Part shown: in pieces, positions 7,572-15,493 of the stretch
How the letters are laid out: every line of letters begins with the position of its first letter
Position numbering within the stretch: position 1 is the first letter of the stretch
From: an uncultured Dorea sp.
GTDB taxonomy: Bacteria; Bacillota; Clostridia; Lachnospirales; Lachnospiraceae
NCBI GenBank assembly: GCA_910579925.1
Contig: CAJTVY010000032.1
Location: forward strand, 1-40,334
DNA: 40,334 nucleotides
Direction: 5' to 3'
Notes under the pieces: model-generated
What the model was told of the DNA's origin: nothing
The model's database searches: none
What the model saw: only the letters and a program-made list of their open reading frames with translations
Program-made: the position numbers and the translations under genes

Positions 7572-8201
7572 TTAACGATCTTCGTATACAATATTTGCTT
7601 CATGACAATTAGAAAGGAAACAGAATACGGCCTTCTGATAATCACGTACATTGTTTCCTTCATTATGCACATTAACTGCGTGATTATATATTTCTATAGC
7701 TTTTTTGCGGCTATAATTTTCTTTTTTTACAAGATATGAAATATTCCCTAAGTTTGTAACTACCACCATCATTTTAACAGTTCCATTACTAAGAAAAAAC
7801 TTTACATCTTCCAATGAAAATTTCGATAGTGATGGATGATTATGAAGCACAATAACAACACATTGAATAGAGGTTGTTATCAAATGATATGCTACTGTAT
7901 TCATGCATGGATCAACCGAATGTTCATCTCCTAAAGCAACCCCCATAAACTCTTTTCCTTCGGCAATCAAGTTTCTATAATCGAGGCTATAGGTAAGCGC
8001 CACCTCATTAGAATCATTCTCATTTTTAGAAACCATCAACACTTCCTTCGCCAATTCCTGCAACATCAAATATTCACTTTCAGGAATCTCTCTATATTTA
8101 ATCAACGGTACTTTTTCAATAGCCATATCTGTAATCACAATTTTGTGGGTACGCTTTCTGGCCATTTCTAACTCATTTATTTTTTTATCCTCAGATTCCA
8201 T
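7572..8201 (-). CDS. JAB/MPN (RadC-like) metalloprotease-domain protein
   Basis: This 209-residue protein carries a complete JAMM zinc motif, HxHPx5SxxD: H120, H122, P123, S129, D132 (HNHPSLSKFSLEDV). A candidate catalytic glutamate lies upstream in EGKEFMGVALGDEH (E84 or E93). This fold includes RadC-family proteins and deubiquitinase-like isopeptidases in several defence systems. About 40 polar residues precede the domain, and about 45 follow it. It starts 51 bases after the AIPR gene, with AAGGGA about 10 bases before the ATG. No ubiquitin-like, E1 or E2 gene accompanies it, so the substrate is unknown. The AIPR partner is one candidate. Confidence 0.8.
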   Translation of the reverse strand: MESEDKKINELEMARKRTHKIVITDMAIEKVPLIKYREIPESEYLMLQELAKEVLMVSKNENDSNEVALTYSLDYRNLIAEGKEFMGVALGDEHSVDPCMNTVAYHLITTSIQCVVIVLHNHPSLSKFSLEDVKFFLSNGTVKMMVVVTNLGNISYLVKKENYSRKKAIEIYNHAVNVHNEGNNVRDYQKAVFCFLSNCHEANIVYEDR

Positions 8202-8252
8202 CTCGAATCATCCCTTCTTCCAAATTACTCTTACTTCCTAAAATCTTTTATA

Positions 8253-9992
8253 TTAAGTTATAATATTAGCAGTCCTCAGATATTCAATTAAAACTCTTGT
8301 TTGAGAGAGAATATATTCTGTTGTTTCTTTTCTTTCAAAACATTTTCGATTTTCTATATCTATATCCTGTCCCCTGGAGATAATAAAATCAATAATCCCT
8401 TTATATATTTTTTCACATTTATAATCATCATTTAATATATCCAGAATGTTTTGACAATATGGTTCCATTTTGCGTTGATTAAATCGTGGCATTTCCCCTT
8501 CCGACACAACAATTCTAAAAAGCATCATGGCATGATATCTGCTACGTCGATATTTCTTGTCAATTTTATTTGTTTTGAAAAGATTTTCAATTTTATATAA
8601 TGCCAATGCGCTAGTGTAATATATTATGGGTTTATCTGTACTTTTAAAAATTTTATTACCAAATCGTTTTACAACGGCACCATATTGACCGGATACTGCA
8701 CTTGGTTCATTTAAAAACATCGCAGCAATTGTTTTTATTTGTGTAGATATAGAAATAATTCTATTTCTTGGTATATCGCTATTTCTATATTGACCTGTCC
8801 TGCGCTCATAAACCAAAGAATCTTGTATTGTAAAAGTTTTATAAAATTCTTCAAGATTCTTTTGAAATGTTGACAATGCTTCTAACTGCTCTTTTTTGAT
8901 TGCAGTTTGACTGTTTGTAGCTTTTGTGATTTCATTTTTCAAATTTTCATCTTTTGTTCCAATAATTCTTACTGGTATTATAAGTTCATCAATATTTTCT
9001 GTAACATCCATATTGTCAATCAATATATTACTTGTTTGGCACCCATTAACAATCTGATAATCTTCAATAGTTGCTATATCTCCTGGAATTGAAATAGTAG
9101 ATGCTACAATGGTTACGCCATTATTCAACATACTAAACGCATTAACATCGCCTGATAAAATAGTTTTACAAATACTTTCATTGACATCCTGATTCGGTCC
9201 TAAATAATCTCTGATATTATCTTCAAAAACAGCTTTTGTCGCTCCGGTGTCTTCCAATATAAGTTTTTTATATTCTTTAAATGGTAAAACGCCACAATAA
9301 CCCACTTCATCATCGCTAATGGAATACATCGTAATCCTCTTCTCAAATTTAAAAGTTGCAGTTAATTTAGCTTTTGTTTTCCTATATAGAGATTGAATCT
9401 CAACTGATCCGCAAGGGACAAATTCAATAGCAGAAAATAAGTTTGTGTTCTTAAGATTTTCTTTGCCTACTGAAATGGAAGCATTTAAATTAGAATCCTC
9501 GCACCAAGTTCCTAAAGTTACATAATACAATAACAATTCGGGATTTTTCTTAAGTTTATTCCCCTTGCTAAAAATGTAATCTTTGAGTTCAATAAATTTT
9601 TGCATTTCTGGAGTGCTAAATATAGATGTATCGTCACTAAAGTATATTCTTGAAAAGGTAAATAAATTTGAAATTTCTGTATTATCAAAAGATGAAGAAG
9701 TTTTTGTTTGTATTAATACAAACTTTACGGAGATTGACTGATTTAAAGAAATAAGTAAGTCAATATCCTCCGTGTTGTTTATTATTTTTTGATTTATAAT
9801 TATCGCAATTCCATCTATTCCTTGTGTATCTTTTCCGGTAGTTATTTCATCTAAATCAAAATCATTTGTTCCATAAATGTTATTAACAACACAATAATTT
9901 GAAAAATGTTCAAATAGCAACGCCGAATCATTAAAATTCAAACTTAAATCATTTTGAAAAGCGTTTAACATACTTTGGGTAATTCTATCCAT
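8253..9992 (-). CDS. AIPR-family (abortive infection phage resistance) protein
   Basis: This is a probable antiphage effector. From the ATG at 9992 it has 579 residues. The central AIPR signature is clear: FSMLNNGVTIVA (near 286-297), DYQIVNGCQTSNIL (near 311-324) and TKATNSQTAIKKEQL. The N-terminal region has GIDGIAI (D60) and FVLIQTKTS (Q95-x-K97), which resemble the D...(E/Q)xK core of restriction-endonuclease-like nucleases. The start at 9992 has GGAGG 7 bases upstream. An in-frame ATG at 10070 (with GAGG) or GTG at 10079 would add up to 29 residues. It is the first gene of the AT-rich island. AIPR membership is firm; nuclease activity is inference. Confidence 0.88.
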   Translation of the reverse strand: MDRITQSMLNAFQNDLSLNFNDSALLFEHFSNYCVVNNIYGTNDFDLDEITTGKDTQGIDGIAIIINQKIINNTEDIDLLISLNQSISVKFVLIQTKTSSSFDNTEISNLFTFSRIYFSDDTSIFSTPEMQKFIELKDYIFSKGNKLKKNPELLLYYVTLGTWCEDSNLNASISVGKENLKNTNLFSAIEFVPCGSVEIQSLYRKTKAKLTATFKFEKRITMYSISDDEVGYCGVLPFKEYKKLILEDTGATKAVFEDNIRDYLGPNQDVNESICKTILSGDVNAFSMLNNGVTIVASTISIPGDIATIEDYQIVNGCQTSNILIDNMDVTENIDELIIPVRIIGTKDENLKNEITKATNSQTAIKKEQLEALSTFQKNLEEFYKTFTIQDSLVYERRTGQYRNSDIPRNRIISISTQIKTIAAMFLNEPSAVSGQYGAVVKRFGNKIFKSTDKPIIYYTSALALYKIENLFKTNKIDKKYRRSRYHAMMLFRIVVSEGEMPRFNQRKMEPYCQNILDILNDDYKCEKIYKGIIDFIISRGQDIDIENRKCFERKETTEYILSQTRVLIEYLRTANIIT

Positions 9993-10038
9993 TTTTATTC
10001 CTCCAATGGTATATAAGTTATCATCATTATATTTCTTT

Positions 10039-10139
10039 AACTGACTTTTTTCAACAGTATATTCATACATATCATTCACCTCATAAAATTAGACTCATGT
10101 TTGTAAATAGTATTCCCTATTATTGATAAAAAGTCAGTT
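10039..10139. repeat. 12-bp inverted repeat around the 5' end of the AIPR gene
   Basis: AACTGACTTTTT (10039-10050) and AAAAAGTCAGTT (10128-10139) are exact complements separated by 77 bases. In the same region AAATTAGAC is repeated directly (10086-10094, 10146-10154), and ATTGATA/TATCAAT pair across 10122-10174. These are candidate operator or element-end sequences. No strong sigma-A promoter stands out, although TACTAT near the first repeat is a possible -10. Confidence 0.4.
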
Positions 10140-10272
10140 TAAAATAAATTAGACGTAAAAAAACACCTATCAATGAGAAAATGAAACGTCCTTTGATATA
10201 TACGCTATTCAATTTTATGTACAAAGCAGTTTGCCGCTGTTACGCCGCTTTCTGTTGGTGTCTCTGTGTTAC

Positions 10273-10577
10273 ATTTCCATCTCTGAACGGATGCGTCTGC
10301 CAGATTCCCGAAATAAATCCTGCGAATCTCTGAATCTGCGCCTTCCCAAATGGATATTGATACCGGCAGCCTCTCTCTTCCTCGAAATCATAACTAAGAT
10401 AATCCTGTATCGCATTCCAGTCCGCATACTGAACGCTTCTGCCCCCCCCCCCAGAACCGCCTCTGCCTTCGTAAGATTGCAGTTCTTCCACTCACCGGTA
10501 ATCTCTTCCGAAAGAACGCCCGTAAATAACTCCCGATGAATTGCTTTCAACATCACGGGCGAGAATTTAAAGGTCAT
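10273..10577 (-). pseudogene. N-terminal part of a fic gene, frameshifted and interrupted
   Basis: Fic proteins transfer AMP or related groups to target side chains. The frame opens at the ATG at 10577 (GGAG 6 bases upstream) and encodes FSPVMLKAIHRELF, then ITGEWKNCNLTKAEAVL. It then meets an 11-base G run (10442-10452). After a frame change it continues SVQYADWNAIQDYL and FISGIWQTHPFRDGN, ending at the conserved Fic motif. The rest of the motif and C-terminus lie at 7204-7317. The gene is therefore broken twice: by the homopolymer frameshift and by the island. A run of 9 or 12 Gs would restore the frame. Residues normally N-terminal in Fic proteins are also absent. Confidence 0.8.
10442..10452. 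repeat. Homopolymer of 11 C (G on the coding strand) within fic
   Basis: Eleven consecutive C residues lie exactly where the fic reading frame shifts. Tracts of this length are prone to slippage, so this could be an old phase-variation site, ordinary decay, or a sequencing length error. Confidence 0.7.
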
Positions 10578-10622
10578 ATTCTCTCCATTCCACTATAATC
10601 CAGTCACATTTACTGATAAAAT

Positions 10623-10650
10623 AACAGTTCAGCCTACCGGCTTCACTGTT
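10623..10650. repeat. Hairpin between fic remnant and kdpD-like gene
   Basis: AACAGT/ACTGTT outer arms and AGCC/GGCT inner arms are separated by opposed GA/TC steps around a 4-base loop. It sits between the divergent fic remnant and histidine kinase gene, so it may be an operator or terminator. Confidence 0.4.
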
Positions 10651-10695
10651 ACTAAAATTATACTACGCCCCTCTTTATTCTGCAAACATTTGTGG

Positions 10696-10701
10696 TATAC
10701 T
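10696..10701 (+). promoter_or_regulatory. Extended -10 element for the two-component operon
   Basis: TGTGGTATACT gives a TG-extended TATACT 60 bases before the kinase ATG. The -35 region (TTTATT, 17 bases upstream) is weak. The leader also has an AAGGGAA/TTCCCTT hairpin. Confidence 0.5.
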
Positions 10702-10760
10702 AATAACAAGAACAAAACCTGTAAAGGAGCAAGGGAACTTTCCCTTCTACGTCAATACCT

Positions 10761-11813
10761 ATGAAAAACTTCCTGCGCAATATCTCATACACACTGTTCA
10801 TGCTGGCCTTAGCAACAGGGCTTGCATTTCTGTTCTTTCATTTTGTGAAGGATAACACCGCCAACATTGCACTGGTCTATATCCTTGCGCTCATTCTGAT
10901 TGCAAGATGGACCACGGGATACCTATACGGCATCCTTTCTTCTCTGTTCTGTGTGATCTTCATCAACGGCTGCTTTACTTACCCGTTTTTTGAGATTAAC
11001 TTTTCCATGAGCGGATACCCGGTCACGTTTGTCTGTATGCTGATCATTACCATTACCACCAGCGCCATGACCACCAAACTCACCCGGCAGGACGAGATGA
11101 TCGCAGAACGGGAACGGAAACTGAACGAGGCAGACAAAGAACGGATACGCGCAAATCTCCTTCGGGCCATTTCACACGATCTGCGCACACCGCTGACCAG
11201 CATCATCGGTTCCTCCGCTTCCTATATTGAAAATCATACCGAACTGGATTCCGAAGAAAAACTGAGGTTAATCACCACCATTCACGATGACTCCAACTGG
11301 CTTTTGAACATGGTGGAAAATCTTTTGTCAGTCACAAGAATCCAGGGGGACGGGCATGTGGTTTCCAAAGAACCGGAGATGGTGGAAGAAGTAGTTTCCG
11401 AGGCCATAGACAGGCTGGAAAAACGGCTTCCAGACGCTTCCGTCAATGTGTCCGCCCCCGATGAGATGCTGATCATTCCCATGGATTTTATGCTGATTGA
11501 ACAGGTGCTGATCAATCTTCTGGAAAACGCACTGGTTCACTCAGAGAGCGCAAGCCCCGTGGAACTTATCATTACTAACGATGGACCTGCCGTTACCTTT
11601 CATGTAATCGACTATGGCAAGGGCATCCCAGAGGCCGCGCTGTCCGACATCTTCAGCGGACAGTATGACAGTTCCTCTTCCACAGATACCCGGCGGGGCA
11701 TGGGGATCGGACTTTCCATCTGCCGCACGATCATACAGGCCCACGGCGGAAACATTACCGCAAAGAATCATGAAAGCGGCGCAGAATTTGCATTTTCCCT
11801 TCCAATCGTGTAA
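10761..11813 (+). CDS. KdpD-like sensor histidine kinase lacking the cytoplasmic sensor domains
   Basis: A membrane sensor kinase of 350 residues. Four hydrophobic segments within residues 10-105 match the KdpD transmembrane domain (DUF4118). A linker helix and the HisKA H-box RAISHDLRTPLTSIIG (phospho-His H139) follow. The HATPase domain has LINLLENALVHS, VIDYGKGIP and RGMGIGLSICRTIIQAHGG. The large N-terminal KdpD and USP domains of full-length KdpD are missing, so the input may differ from classical potassium sensing. No kdpFABC is nearby. The ATG has no good ribosome site; GGAG lies about 30 bases upstream beyond a hairpin. The partner regulator follows after 40 bases. Confidence 0.88.
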   Translation: MKNFLRNISYTLFMLALATGLAFLFFHFVKDNTANIALVYILALILIARWTTGYLYGILSSLFCVIFINGCFTYPFFEINFSMSGYPVTFVCMLIITITTSAMTTKLTRQDEMIAERERKLNEADKERIRANLLRAISHDLRTPLTSIIGSSASYIENHTELDSEEKLRLITTIHDDSNWLLNMVENLLSVTRIQGDGHVVSKEPEMVEEVVSEAIDRLEKRLPDASVNVSAPDEMLIIPMDFMLIEQVLINLLENALVHSESASPVELIITNDGPAVTFHVIDYGKGIPEAALSDIFSGQYDSSSSTDTRRGMGIGLSICRTIIQAHGGNITAKNHESGAEFAFSLPIV

Positions 11814-11853
11814 AGTATAAGCATATATTTACTGTACTAAAGGAGAACAGAGC

Positions 11854-12573
11854 ATGGCTACTCCAAACTATACCATATTAATTATCGAAGACGAGAAAAA
11901 CATCTCCGACTTTATGTCAAAGGCCTTAAAATCAAACGGTTACCGGGTGATTTCCGCAGAATCCGGCAAAGCCGGGCTGTCTTTAATCAGTTCTCAGTGC
12001 CCCGATATCATTCTTCTGGATCTGGGCCTGCCTGACATTGACGGAAATGACGTCATCACTTCCGTCCGCAAATGGACCAGTTGTCCGATCATCGTTGTTT
12101 CTGCCAGGACTGGCGAACGGGATAAGGTGGCCGCCCTGGATCTGGGCGCCGATGATTACATCACCAAACCTTTTGGCACGCCTGAGATGCTGGCAAGAAT
12201 CCGCGCCTCTCTGCGGCACAGTAACCGTATGGACTCCAGTTCGGCTCTTTACATCCGCCCCTACCGGTGTAAGGGACTTGTGCTGGATTTCGACAAACGA
12301 ATGCTGACTGTGGAGGGTGAAGAGGTGCATCTGACACAGGTAGAATATAAGATCGTTGCTTTTCTGGCAAGAAATTCCGGCAAAGTAATGACCTATTCCG
12401 CCATCATGTCCAATGTATGGGGACCGTTTACCGGAACCAATAATCGGATTCTTCGGGTCAATATGGCTAATATCCGCAGGAAGATTGAGCAGAACCCTTC
12501 ACAGCCCCAGTTTTTGTTCACAGAAGTCGGGGTAGGGTATCGAATGCGGGAAGACGAGAATGAAATGTGCTAA
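11854..12573 (+). CDS. KdpE-like OmpR/PhoB-family response regulator
   Basis: This DNA-binding regulator is the partner of the upstream kinase. Its 239 residues comprise a receiver domain (IIEDEKN acidic pair, phospho-Asp D56 in LLDLGLPD, switch Thr/Ser in VVSART, Lys in YITKPF) and a C-terminal winged helix ending FTEVGVGYRMRE. GGAG 8 bases before the ATG supports the start. It resembles KdpE in sequence, but without kdp structural genes the regulon cannot be inferred. Confidence 0.9.
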   Translation: MATPNYTILIIEDEKNISDFMSKALKSNGYRVISAESGKAGLSLISSQCPDIILLDLGLPDIDGNDVITSVRKWTSCPIIVVSARTGERDKVAALDLGADDYITKPFGTPEMLARIRASLRHSNRMDSSSALYIRPYRCKGLVLDFDKRMLTVEGEEVHLTQVEYKIVAFLARNSGKVMTYSAIMSNVWGPFTGTNNRILRVNMANIRRKIEQNPSQPQFLFTEVGVGYRMREDENEMC

Positions 12574-12678
12574 GTTTATGTTAAGGATATCTCAGAAGTC
12601 TGTCTAATCCGTCAAAGATCTGATAGAATAAACGGCGAAGGTGGCATATCGTAATAAAGCCTCATTCATTATTCTCTC

Positions 12679-12720
12679 AAAAAGAGGATGCACCTCTCCC
12701 AAGGCTGCCTCCTCTTTTTT
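12679..12720. terminator. Bidirectional terminator between the response regulator and hydrolase genes
   Basis: AAAAAGAGGA (12679-12688) pairs with TCCTCTTTTTT (12710-12720); an inner GCA/TGC pairing extends the stem. T runs occur on both strands. It separates two convergent genes. The remaining intergenic bases 12574-12678 show nothing else I can name. Confidence 0.8.
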
Positions 12721-12725
12721 GTCGT

Positions 12726-13610
12726 CTAATCGTTGGCATTCAGCCACTCCTTCATCAGTTCCACATACCTGTCCGTATCCTCCACGAAACACATATGCCT
12801 GCAGGTACGGAACAACTCCCATCTGGAGTTGGGAATCCGGTCATACATATATTTCGCAATATAAGGCGTACACAGGTCATTGCCCCCGTTGATTACCAGC
12901 GCCGGCTCTTTAATGTCCTTAAGCTGTTCCGTCACGTCATAATCCTTCAAAGTTCCCAGAGGCGTATATTCATTGGGACCCCAGCCCACAACATAAGCCT
13001 CGCCGCCTTTCTTCACGGGGCGTCTCAGACACTCCGGGGACTCGTCCGTGACAGCCCCTGCGGCATGACGCAGCATATACTCCGTCTCGGCGGCAATATA
13101 AGCCGGGTCACTGTAGTCATTAGAAGAGGTAGCCTTCTCAATGGCATCCTGCATCTCCTGGGGCAGCTCCTTAATCATGCGATGCTGCTCAATCCCCCAC
13201 ATCCAGGAAGCCGGTAAGGTACTGGACAGAATCAGACTCTTTAAACCTTCCGGTTTCCGGTTGCAGACGTAATCCAGAAGCTGCATTCCCCCCCAGGACT
13301 GTCCCAGAAGATGAATCTCGTCTAATCCCAGGTGTTCCCGCAAAGCGACCAGCTCGTCAATCCAGGTCTTGGCATTCCAAAGGTCCGGGCGGTTCTCTAC
13401 ATAGGATTCCCCGCAGCCAATCTGGTCATACATCACCAGTTCGCGGCCGTCTTCTTCCGCAAGACGGTCAAGCACCTCAAAATAGTTGTGCGTAGATCCC
13501 GGCCCTCCGTGCAGCAGTACCAGCGGCTTCTTATTCCCGGTCTTCTTTCCTACAATACGATAGTATGTCTTATACTCCAGATAAGGCATATATCCTTCTC
13601 GAATCTCCAT
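12726..13610 (-). CDS. pip: Proline iminopeptidase-family alpha/beta hydrolase
   Basis: A probable cytoplasmic peptidase of family S33 releasing N-terminal proline. Its 294 residues are typical of the family. The oxyanion motif HGGPGSTHNYF (from 34), the nucleophile elbow GQSWGG (S105), the acid in INGGNDLCTP (D245) and the histidine in CRHMCFVED (H272) complete the triad. AGGAGG 10 bases upstream supports the ATG. It has its own promoter (13653-13681) and a terminator, so it is separate from the glycan operon. Related S33 enzymes hydrolyse other substrates, so specificity is inferred. Confidence 0.9.
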   Translation of the reverse strand: MEIREGYMPYLEYKTYYRIVGKKTGNKKPLVLLHGGPGSTHNYFEVLDRLAEEDGRELVMYDQIGCGESYVENRPDLWNAKTWIDELVALREHLGLDEIHLLGQSWGGMQLLDYVCNRKPEGLKSLILSSTLPASWMWGIEQHRMIKELPQEMQDAIEKATSSNDYSDPAYIAAETEYMLRHAAGAVTDESPECLRRPVKKGGEAYVVGWGPNEYTPLGTLKDYDVTEQLKDIKEPALVINGGNDLCTPYIAKYMYDRIPNSRWELFRTCRHMCFVEDTDRYVELMKEWLNAND

Positions 13611-13652
13611 AATTGAATAGCCTCCTTACTTTTATGTACAGTCTTTTCTTCT

Positions 13653-13681
13653 ATTATAGAGAATCTTTTGACAATTGGCAA
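13653..13681 (-). promoter_or_regulatory. Promoter of the iminopeptidase gene
   Basis: TTGCCA (13676-13681), a 17-base spacer and TATAAT (13653-13658) on minus. The -35 lies in an imperfect palindrome TTGCCAATTGTCAA that may be an operator. Confidence 0.75.
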
Positions 13682-13716
13682 TCACTTTACTTCGTTTTCA
13701 TTGAAATCCTCTCCTC

Positions 13717-14379
13717 TTAAAATTTTAACTCCCGGACATTCTTCAACGTCTCTCCATAAGACTGTTCTTTGCCGAACAGAAGCGTTGTCCCCAGCACGAA
13801 TCCCGCTACGCCTTTTGGCGCATACTCCAGAATCTTATCTGCGCTGCAGGCTCCGTCCCAGTAGATCTCAAAATCCATATCCTCTTTCATGGAAAGAAGC
13901 TTTGTAATCTTCTTTCCCACATAAGGAAGGTACATCTGTCCTGCATTGCCAGGATTCACAGACATCACAAGAACCTTCTTCACGATACGCAGCATCTCCA
14001 TCACCGTTTCTACAGATGTACCGGGATTAATGGCGATACCCGGTATCATATCCGCATCAATAATACTCTGGAGAGTGGCGGACGGATGATATTCTGCCTC
14101 CGGGTGGATATATACCGTGTCCCCTTTGCGCAGATGTTTCAGAAACAACGCAATACGGTTATTCGGATGTTCGATCATAAGGTGAACATCCAACGGCTTT
14201 TTTGCCGCTTTCGCAATGTACCGCATATCATTCAGGGACATTGCAAAATTAGGAACATATCTTCCGTCCATGATATCCACATGAAAAGAGTCAATCCCGC
14301 CTGCTTCCAGATTCTCTACTTCTCTCTTCAGATGCCCATAGTCGGCGCACATCATGGACGCCATCAATTCAAACTGCAT
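13717..14379 (-). CDS. Ribulose-phosphate 3-epimerase family protein of the glycan cluster
   Basis: A TIM-barrel epimerase of pentulose phosphates. Its 220 residues contain HVDIMDGRYVPNFAMS (catalytic D35, metal H33), DVHLMIEHP, MSVNPGNAGQ and IYWDGACS, in place of the usual VDGG motif; the second catalytic Asp is retained. The usual PSILSAD start reads MASMMCADYG, so it is divergent from housekeeping Rpe. It is the last gene of the 22-gene run and overlaps the pyruvyltransferase gene by 11 bases. A role in supplying ribulose 5-phosphate to the arabinose-5-phosphate isomerase of the Kdo-like pathway fits, but epimerisation of another sugar phosphate is possible. Confidence 0.85.
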   Translation of the reverse strand: MQFELMASMMCADYGHLKREVENLEAGGIDSFHVDIMDGRYVPNFAMSLNDMRYIAKAAKKPLDVHLMIEHPNNRIALFLKHLRKGDTVYIHPEAEYHPSATLQSIIDADMIPGIAINPGTSVETVMEMLRIVKKVLVMSVNPGNAGQMYLPYVGKKITKLLSMKEDMDFEIYWDGACSADKILEYAPKGVAGFVLGTTLLFGKEQSYGETLKNVRELKF

Positions 14380-15493
14380 GTGATTCCCCTCTCTGCTCCC
14401 GGCGTATCCCGCTTTCTATTTCATAGATCTCACGGACATTTCTGATCCACCGCTTTTCCATCCCCATTCCCTCCAGCAGGTTATCAATCCGTTCTCGTCC
14501 GCCAAACGCCTCCGTCCCCTTATGCACGCGAAGCACATTATAAAACGGAACCCCATACTGAATCGACAGCGCCGTCCCATGGAAGGAATCCGTACAGACT
14601 GCGCTGGCATGTTTAATCAGAGAAAGAAACTGCGCCGGACCGGCAGACTCATACTTCTCAAACTCCCTATAGCCTCTTTCCTTTATCTTGTTTGACGGAA
14701 TACAGACGACTTTCCCAACCTTATATTTTCTTTTCAATTCCCGTAAAATTAACTGATAGGGGGAAATTCTTCCCAGTATATAGCAGAAAATGTAATCCTC
14801 CTCAATCAGCCTCTGGTCCGAAACCTGATCCCATTGTAAAGACCCCAGAAAAAGCGTAGGGTCGCTGCGCACTGTGATTTCTTTTTTCACATACTTTCTC
14901 AAAATATCTGCGCCGGCCTTCTCTCTTATGCTTACCTCATCCAGTCTCTCTATAAGAGGCGCCATCTTCTGATAGCATTTGGCATATTCAGACGTCTCAT
15001 AAAAGATTCCGCTTGGCGCACAGGCGATTCTTTTCTGCTTTGTCGTTCCAAAATCCAGGAACCAGACAGGATCGAACCAGATGGGATTCCAGATCTGGTC
15101 GCTTCCGCAAATCAAAAGTTCACAGTCAGCAGTCATCTCTTCCACCATTTCTTTCGTATAACACGGCGCTGACAAGGGAATATAGGATTCAATAAATTCC
15201 TTAAACCTTCTGACCCTGGGTGTTTCCTCTTTCTCAACTACTCTGATATTATAATACCGCTCATAGGATTCATTCAGCCTGCGTCCAATGGGCGTCCGGT
15301 TTGAAAAATGATGTTTCAGCAGATCCCTCTGGTCTTTTTTCCGATACTGGACAACCAGCGGGTCATATCCTTTTTCTTTAACAAGATACTGCATGGCGTA
15401 GCACTGTAAGATCTGCCCGTAATTGGCAGGCCCGTGATTATCACACCATGTCAGGATCCCTGCTTTCGCTCCTTTGGAAATCTGTTCTCTCAT
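14369..15493 (-). CDS. Polysaccharide pyruvyl transferase family protein
   Basis: This probably adds a pyruvyl ketal or a related group from phosphoenolpyruvate to a glycan sugar. The 374-residue protein has the family start AGILTWCDNHGPANYGQILQ, the central ELLICGSDQIWNP motif, a nucleotide-sugar-like region CYILGR and the late motif VCTDSFHGTALSIQYGVPF. The ATG at 15493 overlaps the previous stop as ATGA and has AAGGAG close upstream. An upstream in-frame TTG is less likely. Together with the FrhB-like ferredoxin protein at 28426-29544, it forms a pairing seen in many Firmicutes and Bacteroides surface-glycan loci. Confidence 0.88.
   Translation of the reverse strand: MREQISKGAKAGILTWCDNHGPANYGQILQCYAMQYLVKEKGYDPLVVQYRKKDQRDLLKHHFSNRTPIGRRLNESYERYYNIRVVEKEETPRVRRFKEFIESYIPLSAPCYTKEMVEEMTADCELLICGSDQIWNPIWFDPVWFLDFGTTKQKRIACAPSGIFYETSEYAKCYQKMAPLIERLDEVSIREKAGADILRKYVKKEITVRSDPTLFLGSLQWDQVSDQRLIEEDYIFCYILGRISPYQLILRELKRKYKVGKVVCIPSNKIKERGYREFEKYESAGPAQFLSLIKHASAVCTDSFHGTALSIQYGVPFYNVLRVHKGTEAFGGRERIDNLLEGMGMEKRWIRNVREIYEIESGIRREQRGESHAV

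Larger units (their letters stand above)
7318..10272. mobile_element. AT-rich insertion of about 2.95 kb within fic, carrying AIPR and JAB genes
   Basis: The insert is bounded by near-identical 9-mers (ATTTCCCTC at 7309-7317, ATTTCCATC at 10273-10281) that correspond to the same Gly-Asn codons of fic, as a short target duplication would. Both inner ends begin with GTAA when read inward, after one or two bases on the left. It is much more AT-rich than its flanks. All three genes inside read on minus, as fic does. There is no integrase, transposase or resolvase, so it was moved in trans, lost its recombinase, or arrived by recombination. Confidence 0.55.

Noticed and set aside
7318..10272. Island as an integrative element or prophage fragment
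   Set aside because: No integrase, transposase, phage structural or replication gene is present, and no attachment-like tRNA end adjoins it.
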